A stretch of 59,891 nt of DNA, taken from NCBI RefSeq assembly GCF_900101855.1, contig NZ_FMVC01000008.1, forward strand, positions 1-59,891, written 5' to 3'. The position numbers and the translations under genes were made by a program. The DNA is from Flavobacterium anhuiense (GTDB lineage: Bacteria; Bacteroidota; Bacteroidia; Flavobacteriales; Flavobacteriaceae). A model generated the notes under the pieces. That model saw only the letters and a list, made by a program, of their open reading frames with translations, was not told the DNA's origin and did not search any database. This document shows, piece by piece, positions 8,954 through 16,938 of the stretch (the stretch's first letter is position 1; the number at the start of each line of letters is the position of its first letter).

Positions 8954-10020
8954 TCCCAATGTTTTACTAGAAAATCAATCCAATTTTGGTGAAATATTTT
9001 TATTAGATCTTCATCAGTATAACCATGATTTTTGAATATCAAAACTAATTTTTGCAAATCGGCAATGGTATCTAAATCATAAGGGCATTGTTCTGTTCCG
9101 AATGCGCCGTCTAGATCAGAGCCAATTCCGATATGATTTGCATTTCCTGCAATTTGGCAGATATGATCCATGTGCTGAAAAGCCGTTTCTAAACTGCAAC
9201 TCATTTTCCTTGGATCAGAAATACCCCTTTCCCAATTCGGAACCATCATCCAGGCGTCTAAAGCTCCACCAATAACAGCTCCTCTCGAAATTAAAGCTTT
9301 AATCATTTCATCGCTGTATTGACGATTATGATCAACTAATGCTCTGCAGTTATTATGACTTGCCCAAACCGCTCCATTAAAATGGTCCAGCGCCTGCCAA
9401 AAAGCATCATCACACAAATGAGTGGCATCCAGAATAATATTAAGGCGTTCCATTTCTTTCAATAAATCAATTCCGTTCTGATTCATTTTCCCAGTTGCAT
9501 CAGTTCCGTTGGCATATCGCCCAGGGCCGTAATGCGCGGGACCAACAGCTCGTAACCCGTAATTATGTGCTTTTTCCAAATAAGAAAGATCAACAATTGA
9601 ATCTGCACCTTCCAAGCTTAAAATGTAGCCAATTGGTTTCTTGTCATTAGGCGTTCCATCATTCCATAAATTATAATGTTTTAGGAGTGATTTTTTATCT
9701 GTAATCTGTGTCATTTCTCCAGCTTCTTCCATGGATTTGTACCAAGTAAGCTGTCCTTGAGTTTGAGCCCAAGCTTGTTCGGGCGAATTCCATCCCGGAA
9801 TAATGCTGCCTGGTTTTACAAACCTTGCGATTTGAGTCGCAACGACAATTCCGATATTACCTCGTCGAAGATCAGGAAAAGAAACCGTTGCGCGTTCGCG
9901 ATCGGGTTTGTCGGTCATTCCTTTTTCTAATCCTCGTAAAGTTGGAACATCGTTTCTCAGATCCCGATTCCATTCCATTGCATTCATGCTTAGATCTAAA
10001 TGAGCGTCTAGTATAAACAT
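8950..10020 (-). CDS. Membrane dipeptidase (M19 family)
   Basis: This 356-residue protein belongs to the renal-dipeptidase/M19 family of zinc dipeptidases, which cleave dipeptides, notably those with a C-terminal D-residue. Visible features are the metal-binding DAHLDLS at the N terminus, a Glu in SLEGAD, ILDATHLCDDAFWQAL, WASHNNCRAL and the GIGSDLDGAFG segment. No signal peptide is seen, so it is probably cytoplasmic. It is the last gene of a minus-strand group, 15 bp behind the PLP enzyme gene, consistent with supply of D-amino acids from peptides. Similar M19 proteins also sit next to D-threonine aldolase-like genes elsewhere (recalled, not checked). Confidence 0.9.
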   Translation of the reverse strand: MFILDAHLDLSMNAMEWNRDLRNDVPTLRGLEKGMTDKPDRERATVSFPDLRRGNIGIVVATQIARFVKPGSIIPGWNSPEQAWAQTQGQLTWYKSMEEAGEMTQITDKKSLLKHYNLWNDGTPNDKKPIGYILSLEGADSIVDLSYLEKAHNYGLRAVGPAHYGPGRYANGTDATGKMNQNGIDLLKEMERLNIILDATHLCDDAFWQALDHFNGAVWASHNNCRALVDHNRQYSDEMIKALISRGAVIGGALDAWMMVPNWERGISDPRKMSCSLETAFQHMDHICQIAGNANHIGIGSDLDGAFGTEQCPYDLDTIADLQKLVLIFKNHGYTDEDLIKIFHQNWIDFLVKHWD

Positions 10021-10035
10021 AATTCAAATAAAAAA

Positions 10036-11139
10036 TTAAATAGTATTTTTTCGGCCTCTAGCGCCAACTGGCCATTGCGCATAAATTTGATGTTTTTTAT
10101 TCACCACCTGAAGATTGTCGTATAAAGCGACAGTTGGACAAACATGATATGGTTCTGCATAGATAATATCTCCAATTTCATATTCATTCTGACCTCTATT
10201 TTCTAAAATCAGATGTTCTTCAGAATGAGCGGTTGGAATAAGATTTTCATCATTCAAAACAACTAATCTTTTGTTAATTGGATTTTCAGATGAAACGGCT
10301 TTATAACCAATATCGACACAAAAACTATTTTTTGTCGGTTTAGAAATAATAGTCCCAACAATCGCCAATGCAGGTTTAAAATCTTGTTCGGGAAGATGAG
10401 TCTGATAATTAGAATCCCAAAAAACAAAAGTTCCTGGACTGCATTCTACATTTTCCTGTTTGGCATAAAAAGGGAAAGTATTAGAACCTCCTGCAACAAT
10501 TTTCAAATCATAATTGATGTTTTCAACTTGACTGATAATTTGATCAAATGTTTTCGAAGCTTCTACATTTCGTTCTTCTATACTTCCTTTTATATGTCCG
10601 TCATAAATATGTATGCCTCTCAAATGAAGATTTTCCAATTTTAAAATCTCCTGAATTAATCCTTGCCAATCTTCAGAAATAGAAAACCCTGTTCGATTCA
10701 TTCCTGTATTTAAATCCAAATAAACAGAAAGAGTTAGATTATTTCTTTTAGCAATTTCATTTAAATCAGAAGCTGTTTTCAAATTGTCTACAATGGTTGA
10801 AAAATTAATTTCAGAGAATTTTTTAATTAGCGAAATCCATCTTTCAGCTTTTAGACCAACAGGCTGATATGCCAAAAGAATATCTTCTACATTTTGATTG
10901 GCAGCCAATTCAGCTTCGGCAATTGTCGCACATTTTACTTTTTTGATATTATAAATTTTGAAAAGCTCTAAAATCTCGGCATTTTTATGTGTTTTTATGT
11001 GTGGACGCAATCGCTGAGTATCACCTTTGACGTAAGAAATAAGCCGTTCAATATTTTGTCTTACGCGATCTTCGTAAACTGCTAAAAACGGAGTGTCGAT
11101 AAGTGTTTCGGAATTGATTTTCCACCAGTTCTTTTGCAT
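10036..11139 (-). CDS. D-threonine aldolase / D-serine dehydratase-like PLP enzyme
   Basis: This 367-residue protein has the alanine-racemase-like N-terminal barrel and metal-binding C-terminal domain of the fold-type III D-threonine aldolase / eukaryotic-type D-serine dehydratase family. The PLP lysine is Lys49 in RPHIKTHK. The metal site near the C terminus reads AEPYHVCPTVALYD; the His-x-Cys pair is what D-serine dehydratases of this family use for zinc, so deamination of D-serine (or a related D-hydroxy amino acid) may be the reaction. This assignment is inference. The gene lies between the MITE-like element and the dipeptidase gene. Confidence 0.85.
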   Translation of the reverse strand: MQKNWWKINSETLIDTPFLAVYEDRVRQNIERLISYVKGDTQRLRPHIKTHKNAEILELFKIYNIKKVKCATIAEAELAANQNVEDILLAYQPVGLKAERWISLIKKFSEINFSTIVDNLKTASDLNEIAKRNNLTLSVYLDLNTGMNRTGFSISEDWQGLIQEILKLENLHLRGIHIYDGHIKGSIEERNVEASKTFDQIISQVENINYDLKIVAGGSNTFPFYAKQENVECSPGTFVFWDSNYQTHLPEQDFKPALAIVGTIISKPTKNSFCVDIGYKAVSSENPINKRLVVLNDENLIPTAHSEEHLILENRGQNEYEIGDIIYAEPYHVCPTVALYDNLQVVNKKHQIYAQWPVGARGRKNTI

Positions 11140-11180
11140 GGTTCTTGTTCTTTAGCTGGTTGATATTATGGTGAACATAA

Positions 11181-11336
11181 TTTTTTAAACACATAGGGGC
11201 ATAGATTTTAGATGCTGGTGAAAGGCATTTCACTTTACATTAATAAATATAGTCTATGTGAAAATGACTAGTCATTTGTTTTGACTTTCAATGTGAAATT
11301 AAATAAAGCTTATGTTTCTATGTGTTTAAAAAAAAA
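11181..11336. repeat. MITE-like element with inverted terminal repeats
   Basis: The ends are inverted copies of TTTTTAAACACATAG followed by a purine triplet and CATA: left 11181-11203, right 11311-11336. Inside are a hairpin GTGAAA/TTTCAC (11218-11233) and a 16-bp perfect palindrome AAATGACTAGTCATTT (11262-11277). It has no coding capacity and its right end abuts the stop codon of the Rid-family gene. It splits an otherwise close-packed minus-strand gene group. A miniature transposable or REP-type element is the best reading; an operator function for the inner palindrome is also possible. Confidence 0.55.
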
Positions 11337-11804
11337 TTAATACAATTCAAAAAGCGCTTCAACTTCAACTGGAATATTATCAGGAAGCGACCCAAATCCG
11401 ACAGCACTTCTAACGCCGATTCCGTTTTCTTGTCCCCAGACTTCTGCAAATAATTCGCTGCAGCCGTTTATTACATAAGGATGTTTTAAGAAATCAGAAG
11501 TACAGTTTACCATTCCTAAAACTTTGATGACTCTTTTTACTTTGCTTAAACTTCCAAAATTGGTTACAATGGTAGAAAGCATAGTCAATCCAACCTGTCT
11601 AGCGGCCAGCTTTCCAGCTTCAATATCCATATCTTCTCCAATGCGCCCGATAATTAAAGATTTATCATCTTGAACAGGGCCATGACCAGATAAGTATAAA
11701 TATTTTCCGTCTACCAAATAGGGCTTGTAAATGCCCAAAGGCTGTGGAGCTGGAGGCAATGACAAACCTAGACTTTCGAATTTTTCTTGTGGATTTAAAC
11801 TCAT
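11337..11804 (-). CDS. RidA (YjgF/UK114) family protein
   Basis: This 155-residue protein matches the longer YjgF-like subgroup (LPPAPQPLGIYKPYL..., YLYLSGHGPVQD, KVLGMVNCTSDF, GVRSAVGFGSLPDNIPVEVEALFEL). The Arg in VRSAVG corresponds to the Arg that archetypal RidA uses to hydrolyse enamine/imine products. It starts 4 bp behind the permease gene, so the two are co-transcribed. Next to a probable D-serine-type dehydratase, its likely job is to deaminate 2-aminoacrylate or a similar imine; that is inference from context. Confidence 0.88.
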   Translation of the reverse strand: MSLNPQEKFESLGLSLPPAPQPLGIYKPYLVDGKYLYLSGHGPVQDDKSLIIGRIGEDMDIEAGKLAARQVGLTMLSTIVTNFGSLSKVKRVIKVLGMVNCTSDFLKHPYVINGCSELFAEVWGQENGIGVRSAVGFGSLPDNIPVEVEALFELY

Positions 11805-11808
11805 GATT

Positions 11809-13128
11809 TTAATGTATTAAAGCGTTTAAAATAAATATAAATATAATTCCCAAGACAGAAACCAGCGATTCCATTACGGTCCAGGATTTAAAAGTATCTT
11901 TTAGACTGATATTAAAATATTCTTTGAACATCCAAAAACTCGGATCGTTAACATGTGAACACATTAAACTTCCGGCTCCTACAGAAAGTACAAAGAGATT
12001 AGGGTCTAAATTGTTTGATTGTAGTAAAGGTAACAAAACGCTGGCAGTCATTAGACCTGCAGCGGTTGCAGAACCAACGCAAACACGAATTATTGCAGCC
12101 ATAATCCACGCTAATAAAAATGGGTGTATATTAACTTGGTTTAAAGTATCAACAATGGTTTCGTTTACACCGCTTACAATCATGACTTCTTTTAAACAGC
12201 CCGCACCTCCAACAATTAAAACAATTAGCGCAACATCTTTTATAGCTTGTGTGTAATCGTCCATGACAGATGAAACACTGCGGTTCATCCTAATTCCCAA
12301 TGTATAAGTGCAAAGAAGCAGTGATAGCAACATAATTATACTTGGATCACCAATAATTTTACAGATAGCAATTAGTTTTTCATTATTTGAAATCAACGGA
12401 AGTAAAGAAGTAATTGTTAATCCAAAAACGGGAAATAGTGCAGAAAATAAACTCAGACTAAAAGTTGGCAATTTCCCTTCGTTTGTAATTTCCTCAACAT
12501 TTAAAATTTCATGATCCGATTCGGTTTTGATGTTTTTAAAGCGTGTTGAAAACCAAAGTCCAGCAATTAAAATAGTCGGAATAGCGATTATGATTCCGTA
12601 AATTAAAACCAATCCAATATCAGCTTTCAAAATGCTGCTCAATGCCATTGGGGAAGGATGCGGAGGTAGAAATCCGTGCGCTACAGAAAGTGAAGCCAGC
12701 ATTGGAATTCCCAAATATACTTTAGATAATTTAAATTGATGTGCAACCGAAAAAATTAGTGGAACTAAAAGAACAAAACCTACGCTGTAGAAAAGCGGAA
12801 TTCCAATAATAAATCCAGTAATCATTAAACCCAAACGAACATATTTTCTGCCTGTCCAATTCATAACCGTTTTGGCAATCACTTTTGCTGCACCAGATGA
12901 AACGGCGAGTTTACCAATGCAGGTTCCAAAAACAATAATTAAAGTAATTGAACCGAGCATTTCGCCAAGGCCTTTTTGCAAAACAGGTGAAATAGTTTCA
13001 ACAGGTAACCCTAATAAAAGAGCGGCCAATAGAGAGGTGACAATAAATGCTAAAAATGGATTTATTTTAAACCAGGCAATCTGTAAAATCAAAAAAATAA
13101 TGCACGCAGTGAGTATAAGAATGCTCAT
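11809..13128 (-). CDS. GntP-family permease (gluconate / D-serine type)
   Basis: This 439-residue inner-membrane protein has about 12 hydrophobic segments and GntP-family motifs such as AHGFLPPHPSPMAL and the C-terminal VGSATAAGLMTAS and NDPSFWMFKEYF segments. The family includes gluconate transporters and DsdX, the E. coli D-serine transporter. The adjacent PLP enzyme and dipeptidase favour an amino-acid or hydroxy-acid substrate over gluconate. It is the first gene of the minus-strand group and is preceded by two 14-bp direct repeats. Confidence 0.9.
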   Translation of the reverse strand: MSILILTACIIFLILQIAWFKINPFLAFIVTSLLAALLLGLPVETISPVLQKGLGEMLGSITLIIVFGTCIGKLAVSSGAAKVIAKTVMNWTGRKYVRLGLMITGFIIGIPLFYSVGFVLLVPLIFSVAHQFKLSKVYLGIPMLASLSVAHGFLPPHPSPMALSSILKADIGLVLIYGIIIAIPTILIAGLWFSTRFKNIKTESDHEILNVEEITNEGKLPTFSLSLFSALFPVFGLTITSLLPLISNNEKLIAICKIIGDPSIIMLLSLLLCTYTLGIRMNRSVSSVMDDYTQAIKDVALIVLIVGGAGCLKEVMIVSGVNETIVDTLNQVNIHPFLLAWIMAAIIRVCVGSATAAGLMTASVLLPLLQSNNLDPNLFVLSVGAGSLMCSHVNDPSFWMFKEYFNISLKDTFKSWTVMESLVSVLGIIFIFILNALIH

Positions 13129-13200
13129 GGTTTGTGGTTGTATTTTAGTTAGTTATAATTGTGGTTGTAATTTCAAATATATAAAATATTTTTACACTTC

Positions 13201-13234
13201 GCATTTTTTTTGCAAAAACTGCGTTTTTTTTGCA
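13201..13234 (-). promoter_or_regulatory. Two 14-bp direct repeats, candidate operator of the permease operon
   Basis: GCATTTTTTTTGCA (13201-13214) and GCGTTTTTTTTGCA (13221-13234) are direct repeats with a start-to-start distance of exactly 20 bp, close to two helical turns. They lie 73-106 bp upstream of the permease start, where a repressor site would be expected. The nearby DeoR-type protein is the obvious candidate ligand; this is inference. Confidence 0.45.
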
Positions 13235-13308
13235 TTGTATTGTTAAAGTTATTGAGTGATAAATAAGAATGTCTTGTGTTTTCTACCTTTATAGAAAAAT
13301 AAAATGAG

Positions 13309-14076
13309 ATGAAAATAGCTTTAATCCAAACCGATCTTTTTTGGCAGAATGCCAGTAAAAACCGTGAAAATTTCGATTCAAAAATTAATGAAATTGATTC
13401 GGAAGTAAATTTGATTGTACTTCCTGAAATGTTTTCGACCGGATTTACCATGAATGCTTCTGAGGTTGCTGAAACCATGCAAGGTGAAACGATTGGATGG
13501 ATGAAGTTTAAAGCGAAACAAAAAAATACAGCAATTACTGGAAGTGTAGTTATTGTCGAAAATGGAAAGTATTATAATCGTATGATTTTTGTTTTTCCGT
13601 CAGGCGAAATTCAATATTACGATAAAAGGCATTCCTTTTCTCTTGCAGGCGAAGACAAAGTGTATACGCGTGGAAACCGAAAAGTAATTGTAGAGTATTT
13701 AGACTGGAAAATATGCCTTCAGGTTTGTTATGATTTGAGATTTCCTGTTTTTGTGCGAAATGCAGAAAACTACGACCTGATTCTGTATGTGGCCAATTGG
13801 CCAAAAGTGCGCACTAATGCTTGGGATGCTTTGATAAAGGCCCGGGCAATAGAAAATCTTTCCTATGTAATTGGGGTAAACAGGATAGGGAAGGATGCTC
13901 ATAATTTTGAACACATTGGTCATTCACAAGCGATAGATTTCTTAGGGAATTATATTTTAGAGCCACAAGAAAAAAATGGTGTCTTTGTCGTAGAATTAGA
14001 CAAAAACACCATGCATGAAACGCGTAAAAAGTTAGATTTTTTAAGCGATAGAGATCAGTTTGATATCAAGTTTTAA
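13309..14076 (+). CDS. Nitrilase-family omega-amidase-like hydrolase
   Basis: This 255-residue cytosolic enzyme has the full nitrilase triad: Glu40 in VLPEMFSTGF, Lys106 in YYDKRHSF and Cys140 in CLQVCYDLRFP. The KRHSFSLAGEDKVYTRG context resembles YafV/Nit2-type omega-amidases, which hydrolyse 2-oxoglutaramate or 2-oxosuccinamate from glutamine/asparagine transamination. It is transcribed divergently from the permease operon and ends in a shared TTAA with the convergent lipoprotein gene. Confidence 0.88.
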   Translation: MKIALIQTDLFWQNASKNRENFDSKINEIDSEVNLIVLPEMFSTGFTMNASEVAETMQGETIGWMKFKAKQKNTAITGSVVIVENGKYYNRMIFVFPSGEIQYYDKRHSFSLAGEDKVYTRGNRKVIVEYLDWKICLQVCYDLRFPVFVRNAENYDLILYVANWPKVRTNAWDALIKARAIENLSYVIGVNRIGKDAHNFEHIGHSQAIDFLGNYILEPQEKNGVFVVELDKNTMHETRKKLDFLSDRDQFDIKF

Positions 14077-15761
14077 AAAGCTTTCCGTTTCTTTTCTGCG
14101 TCTTTTCTCTTTTTATCGTCCTGTTTTTTCTCAACTTCTGGATTAAAAGGAATGCTCAGGTCAATAGTTTCGTTCCGATCCCAATTGGCGCGGACATCAA
14201 ATTCTTCCTGATTGTAAAAAACTTCTTCGGGATACCTTTTTTCTAAGAAGCTACCGGTATCGTATTGTTTGTTTTTATTGTCATCATAAATAATACGAAC
14301 CGTGAAAACATCTGGTTGCAATAAATTGAATTCTAATGTAGTTGCACCTTCAGAATATCCTTCAGCCAAAACAACGTCTCCTTTTTTATTGGTCAGTTCA
14401 ACAATAATAGGAAAACGTTTTACATTTTTCAGGTTCAATATAATATTTCCGTAATCAGCATATTCTTTAGTAGCGAGTTTATACGATAAAGTATCGTTTG
14501 TTTTTTCGTAGAAATCGGTCAAAGCACCTGGAAGGAAAGTGAAATTATACTTATCCAAAGGTTCTTTTTTGAAATCTATATACAGTTTCTGGTCAAATTC
14601 GTCGTATTCTGTGGTATAAGGAACAGCAACAGAATCTTTATTAACCAATGTGATTTTAGATTTATCAAATTTTACCAAAGGAGTTTCACTTTCCAATGTA
14701 AAACGCTCTCTAAAATTAAGCTGGCCATTTTGTATCGCTTTAATATTTAAAGTGTCTTTTTTTAAAGCTTTAATTTTAAAAGAAAATCTTTTCTTATAGT
14801 CTCCTTTTTCAACTTCCATAGATAACGAATCGGCTTTAACAGGTTTGTACCAGACTTGAAGCGAATCTTTTTTAGGAAATTGTGTGACAATAGTTTCCAA
14901 AACCTCGTTACCATTTTTTAGGGTAATTTTTGGTTTTGAATTCTTGAAATTCTGTTTCCCTTCATACGGAAGATACAAGCGGTTTCCAGAAGCTTGAATA
15001 GGTTTGAAAGCTTTTAGAGGAAGCGTTTCTTTAAACAATTCTAACTCATAAACAGTATCCGTCGGAACTGTGATGTAGTTTTTTAAAAACCCGATTTTGT
15101 CATCTTTCGGATTAAATTTATTGTTTGATCCTTTATCTTTTAAAGCAACCAGAAGATATTTTCCCTCTTTCAAATTTTCAAATTGAAAAGTACGCATACT
15201 ATCCAAAGTGTTGGTAATATAGCGTGGAAATTCTTTGTAAATCGTAGAATCTTTAAATTTGTCATTTACTTCATATAGCATTACAGAAACAAAATTGTCA
15301 ACATATTTTCCGTAAGCATCTTTAATTCTTCCGTTCAATTTAAGCGAATCAATATGTGATCCTGTTGAGAAAATGTATTTAAACTGATTTAAAGCATTCC
15401 CCTCGTTATTATCCTGAATTGCTTGTCCAAAATTTAGGCTATAAGTGGTGTTTGGCAACAAAGTATCTCGAAGTTCTATTTTTATAAATTTGCTGACATT
15501 GGTAGGCGTAATTAATGGCTCATTTTTTAAAGGGGGAGAAATGATCAGCTGTTTATTGGTGTTTTTAAGTTTGACATATTCGTCAAAATTTAACGTGATC
15601 GTATTTCCTTTAAAATCAGTTGTGAAATTTTTTGGAAAGCTAGATGTTAAAACAGGGGGTAACGTATCTTTTAAACCGCCGGTAATGCTGCCTCTTTTGG
15701 CGCAGCTTATCATTGATATTAAAATTATAAAAGCAATGTATTTAAGAGTGTTTTTCAACAT
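14073..15761 (-). CDS. Lipoprotein with bacterial Ig-like (Big_5) domain
   Basis: This 562-residue protein has a lipoprotein signal (ISMISC, lipidated Cys at about 20). Residues about 35-115 (LPPVLTSSFPKNFTTDFKGNTITLNFDEYV...) fit a Big_5-type Ig-like domain that is common at the N terminus of large Bacteroidota lipoproteins. The rest is beta-rich with repeated segments (a LKEGKYLLVALKDKGSNNKF stretch resembles a carboxypeptidase-regulatory-like fold) and a lysine-rich tail. The function is unknown; it is probably an outer-membrane-anchored surface or periplasmic protein. Confidence 0.75.
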   Translation of the reverse strand: MLKNTLKYIAFIILISMISCAKRGSITGGLKDTLPPVLTSSFPKNFTTDFKGNTITLNFDEYVKLKNTNKQLIISPPLKNEPLITPTNVSKFIKIELRDTLLPNTTYSLNFGQAIQDNNEGNALNQFKYIFSTGSHIDSLKLNGRIKDAYGKYVDNFVSVMLYEVNDKFKDSTIYKEFPRYITNTLDSMRTFQFENLKEGKYLLVALKDKGSNNKFNPKDDKIGFLKNYITVPTDTVYELELFKETLPLKAFKPIQASGNRLYLPYEGKQNFKNSKPKITLKNGNEVLETIVTQFPKKDSLQVWYKPVKADSLSMEVEKGDYKKRFSFKIKALKKDTLNIKAIQNGQLNFRERFTLESETPLVKFDKSKITLVNKDSVAVPYTTEYDEFDQKLYIDFKKEPLDKYNFTFLPGALTDFYEKTNDTLSYKLATKEYADYGNIILNLKNVKRFPIIVELTNKKGDVVLAEGYSEGATTLEFNLLQPDVFTVRIIYDDNKNKQYDTGSFLEKRYPEEVFYNQEEFDVRANWDRNETIDLSIPFNPEVEKKQDDKKRKDAEKKRKAF

Positions 15762-15933
15762 AACGGTTTTTCAATTTGATTGCACAAAATAACGATTATA
15801 TTTGCTTTAATTGAAATTTTTTAGCCATTTATTAGGATTTGGAATTTTGCGAATCTTTTAAAAATATGGTCTTTCGAACATTTTAAAATGATATAATTTC
15901 TTACTTTTGAATTAAAATGTAATTTTCTAAGTT

Positions 15934-16938
15934 TTGTTCAAACGATTTTTTCCAGTTTTGTTTCTCTTTTTAATGTTATCATGCACTAAAAACGAAAAAC
16001 CCTTAATCTCCTTTTACTATTGGAAAACGATGTTCAAATTTTCAAAAATAGAGAAAGAGGCTTTGGATGAGAATGATGTTCAAAAACTTTATGTTAGGTA
16101 TTTTGATATTGGACTTCATCCAGAATCAAATCTTCCAATTCCCATAAGTCCTGTTCGATTCGAACAAAATCCAAAAGGATATACAATCGTTCCTGTGGTT
16201 TTCATTCAAAATAAAATCATGTTGCAACCCAGTCTCGATGTAGAAAATCTGGCTCAAAAAACTTTTGATTTTATAGAACAAATCAATTCCAAAAACAAAA
16301 TTGATTGTCGGGAAATTCAAATTGACTGCGATTGGACACTGAATAGCAAAGAGAATTATTTGAAGTTTATCGAGGTTTTTAAAAAACTTTCAAAAAAGAA
16401 ACTTTCAGCGACCATTCGACTGCATCAGGTGAAATACTTCAAAAAAACAAAAATCCCAAATGTAGATTCTGGAGTTCTGATGTATTACAATATGGGTTCG
16501 ATTGCGCCAGATTCGCTAAATTCTATTTACGATCAGAAAGTGGCAGAGCGATATCTGAAAAGTTTGAAGAAATATCCGCTGCATCTTGATTTTGCATTCT
16601 CGATTTATTCTTGGGGAGTTCATATTAGAGACAATAAAGTGATTGGACTTCGTTCTAAAATGAGCATTTCAACATTAGAGAAAGATTCCAATTTTGAAAA
16701 AACAAGTCCGGTTTTTTTCAGAGTAAAACATTCCAATTATAAAAATGGTATTTTTTATGAAGAAAATGATCTTTTGAAAATAGAAGAAATTAAAGCAGAA
16801 GATTTAAAAGAAATGGCAGAAGATTTGCAAGACAATCTTATCGAAAAGCCAAACGAAATTATATTTTACGATTTAGACGAATTCAATTTAAATAATTATG
16901 AAAAGAATATTTTTAAGCAAGTTGTTTCTTGGTTTTAG
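15934..16938 (+). CDS. Putative lipoprotein, possible TIM-barrel protein
   Basis: The gene is read as 334 residues from a TTG at 15934, because only this start supplies a full lipoprotein signal (FPVLFLFLMLSC, Cys at 17). The next in-frame ATG at 15973 would begin inside it. The mature part has alternating strand/helix segments (LYVRYFDIGLH, TIVPVVFIQN, EIQIDCDWT, SATIRLHQV, GVLMYYNMG, LDFAFSIYSWG) that suggest a TIM barrel of glycoside-hydrolase type, but no catalytic motif can be named. It overlaps the next gene by 41 bp, so the pair is translationally linked. Confidence 0.7.
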   Translation: MFKRFFPVLFLFLMLSCTKNEKPLISFYYWKTMFKFSKIEKEALDENDVQKLYVRYFDIGLHPESNLPIPISPVRFEQNPKGYTIVPVVFIQNKIMLQPSLDVENLAQKTFDFIEQINSKNKIDCREIQIDCDWTLNSKENYLKFIEVFKKLSKKKLSATIRLHQVKYFKKTKIPNVDSGVLMYYNMGSIAPDSLNSIYDQKVAERYLKSLKKYPLHLDFAFSIYSWGVHIRDNKVIGLRSKMSISTLEKDSNFEKTSPVFFRVKHSNYKNGIFYEENDLLKIEEIKAEDLKEMAEDLQDNLIEKPNEIIFYDLDEFNLNNYEKNIFKQVVSWF

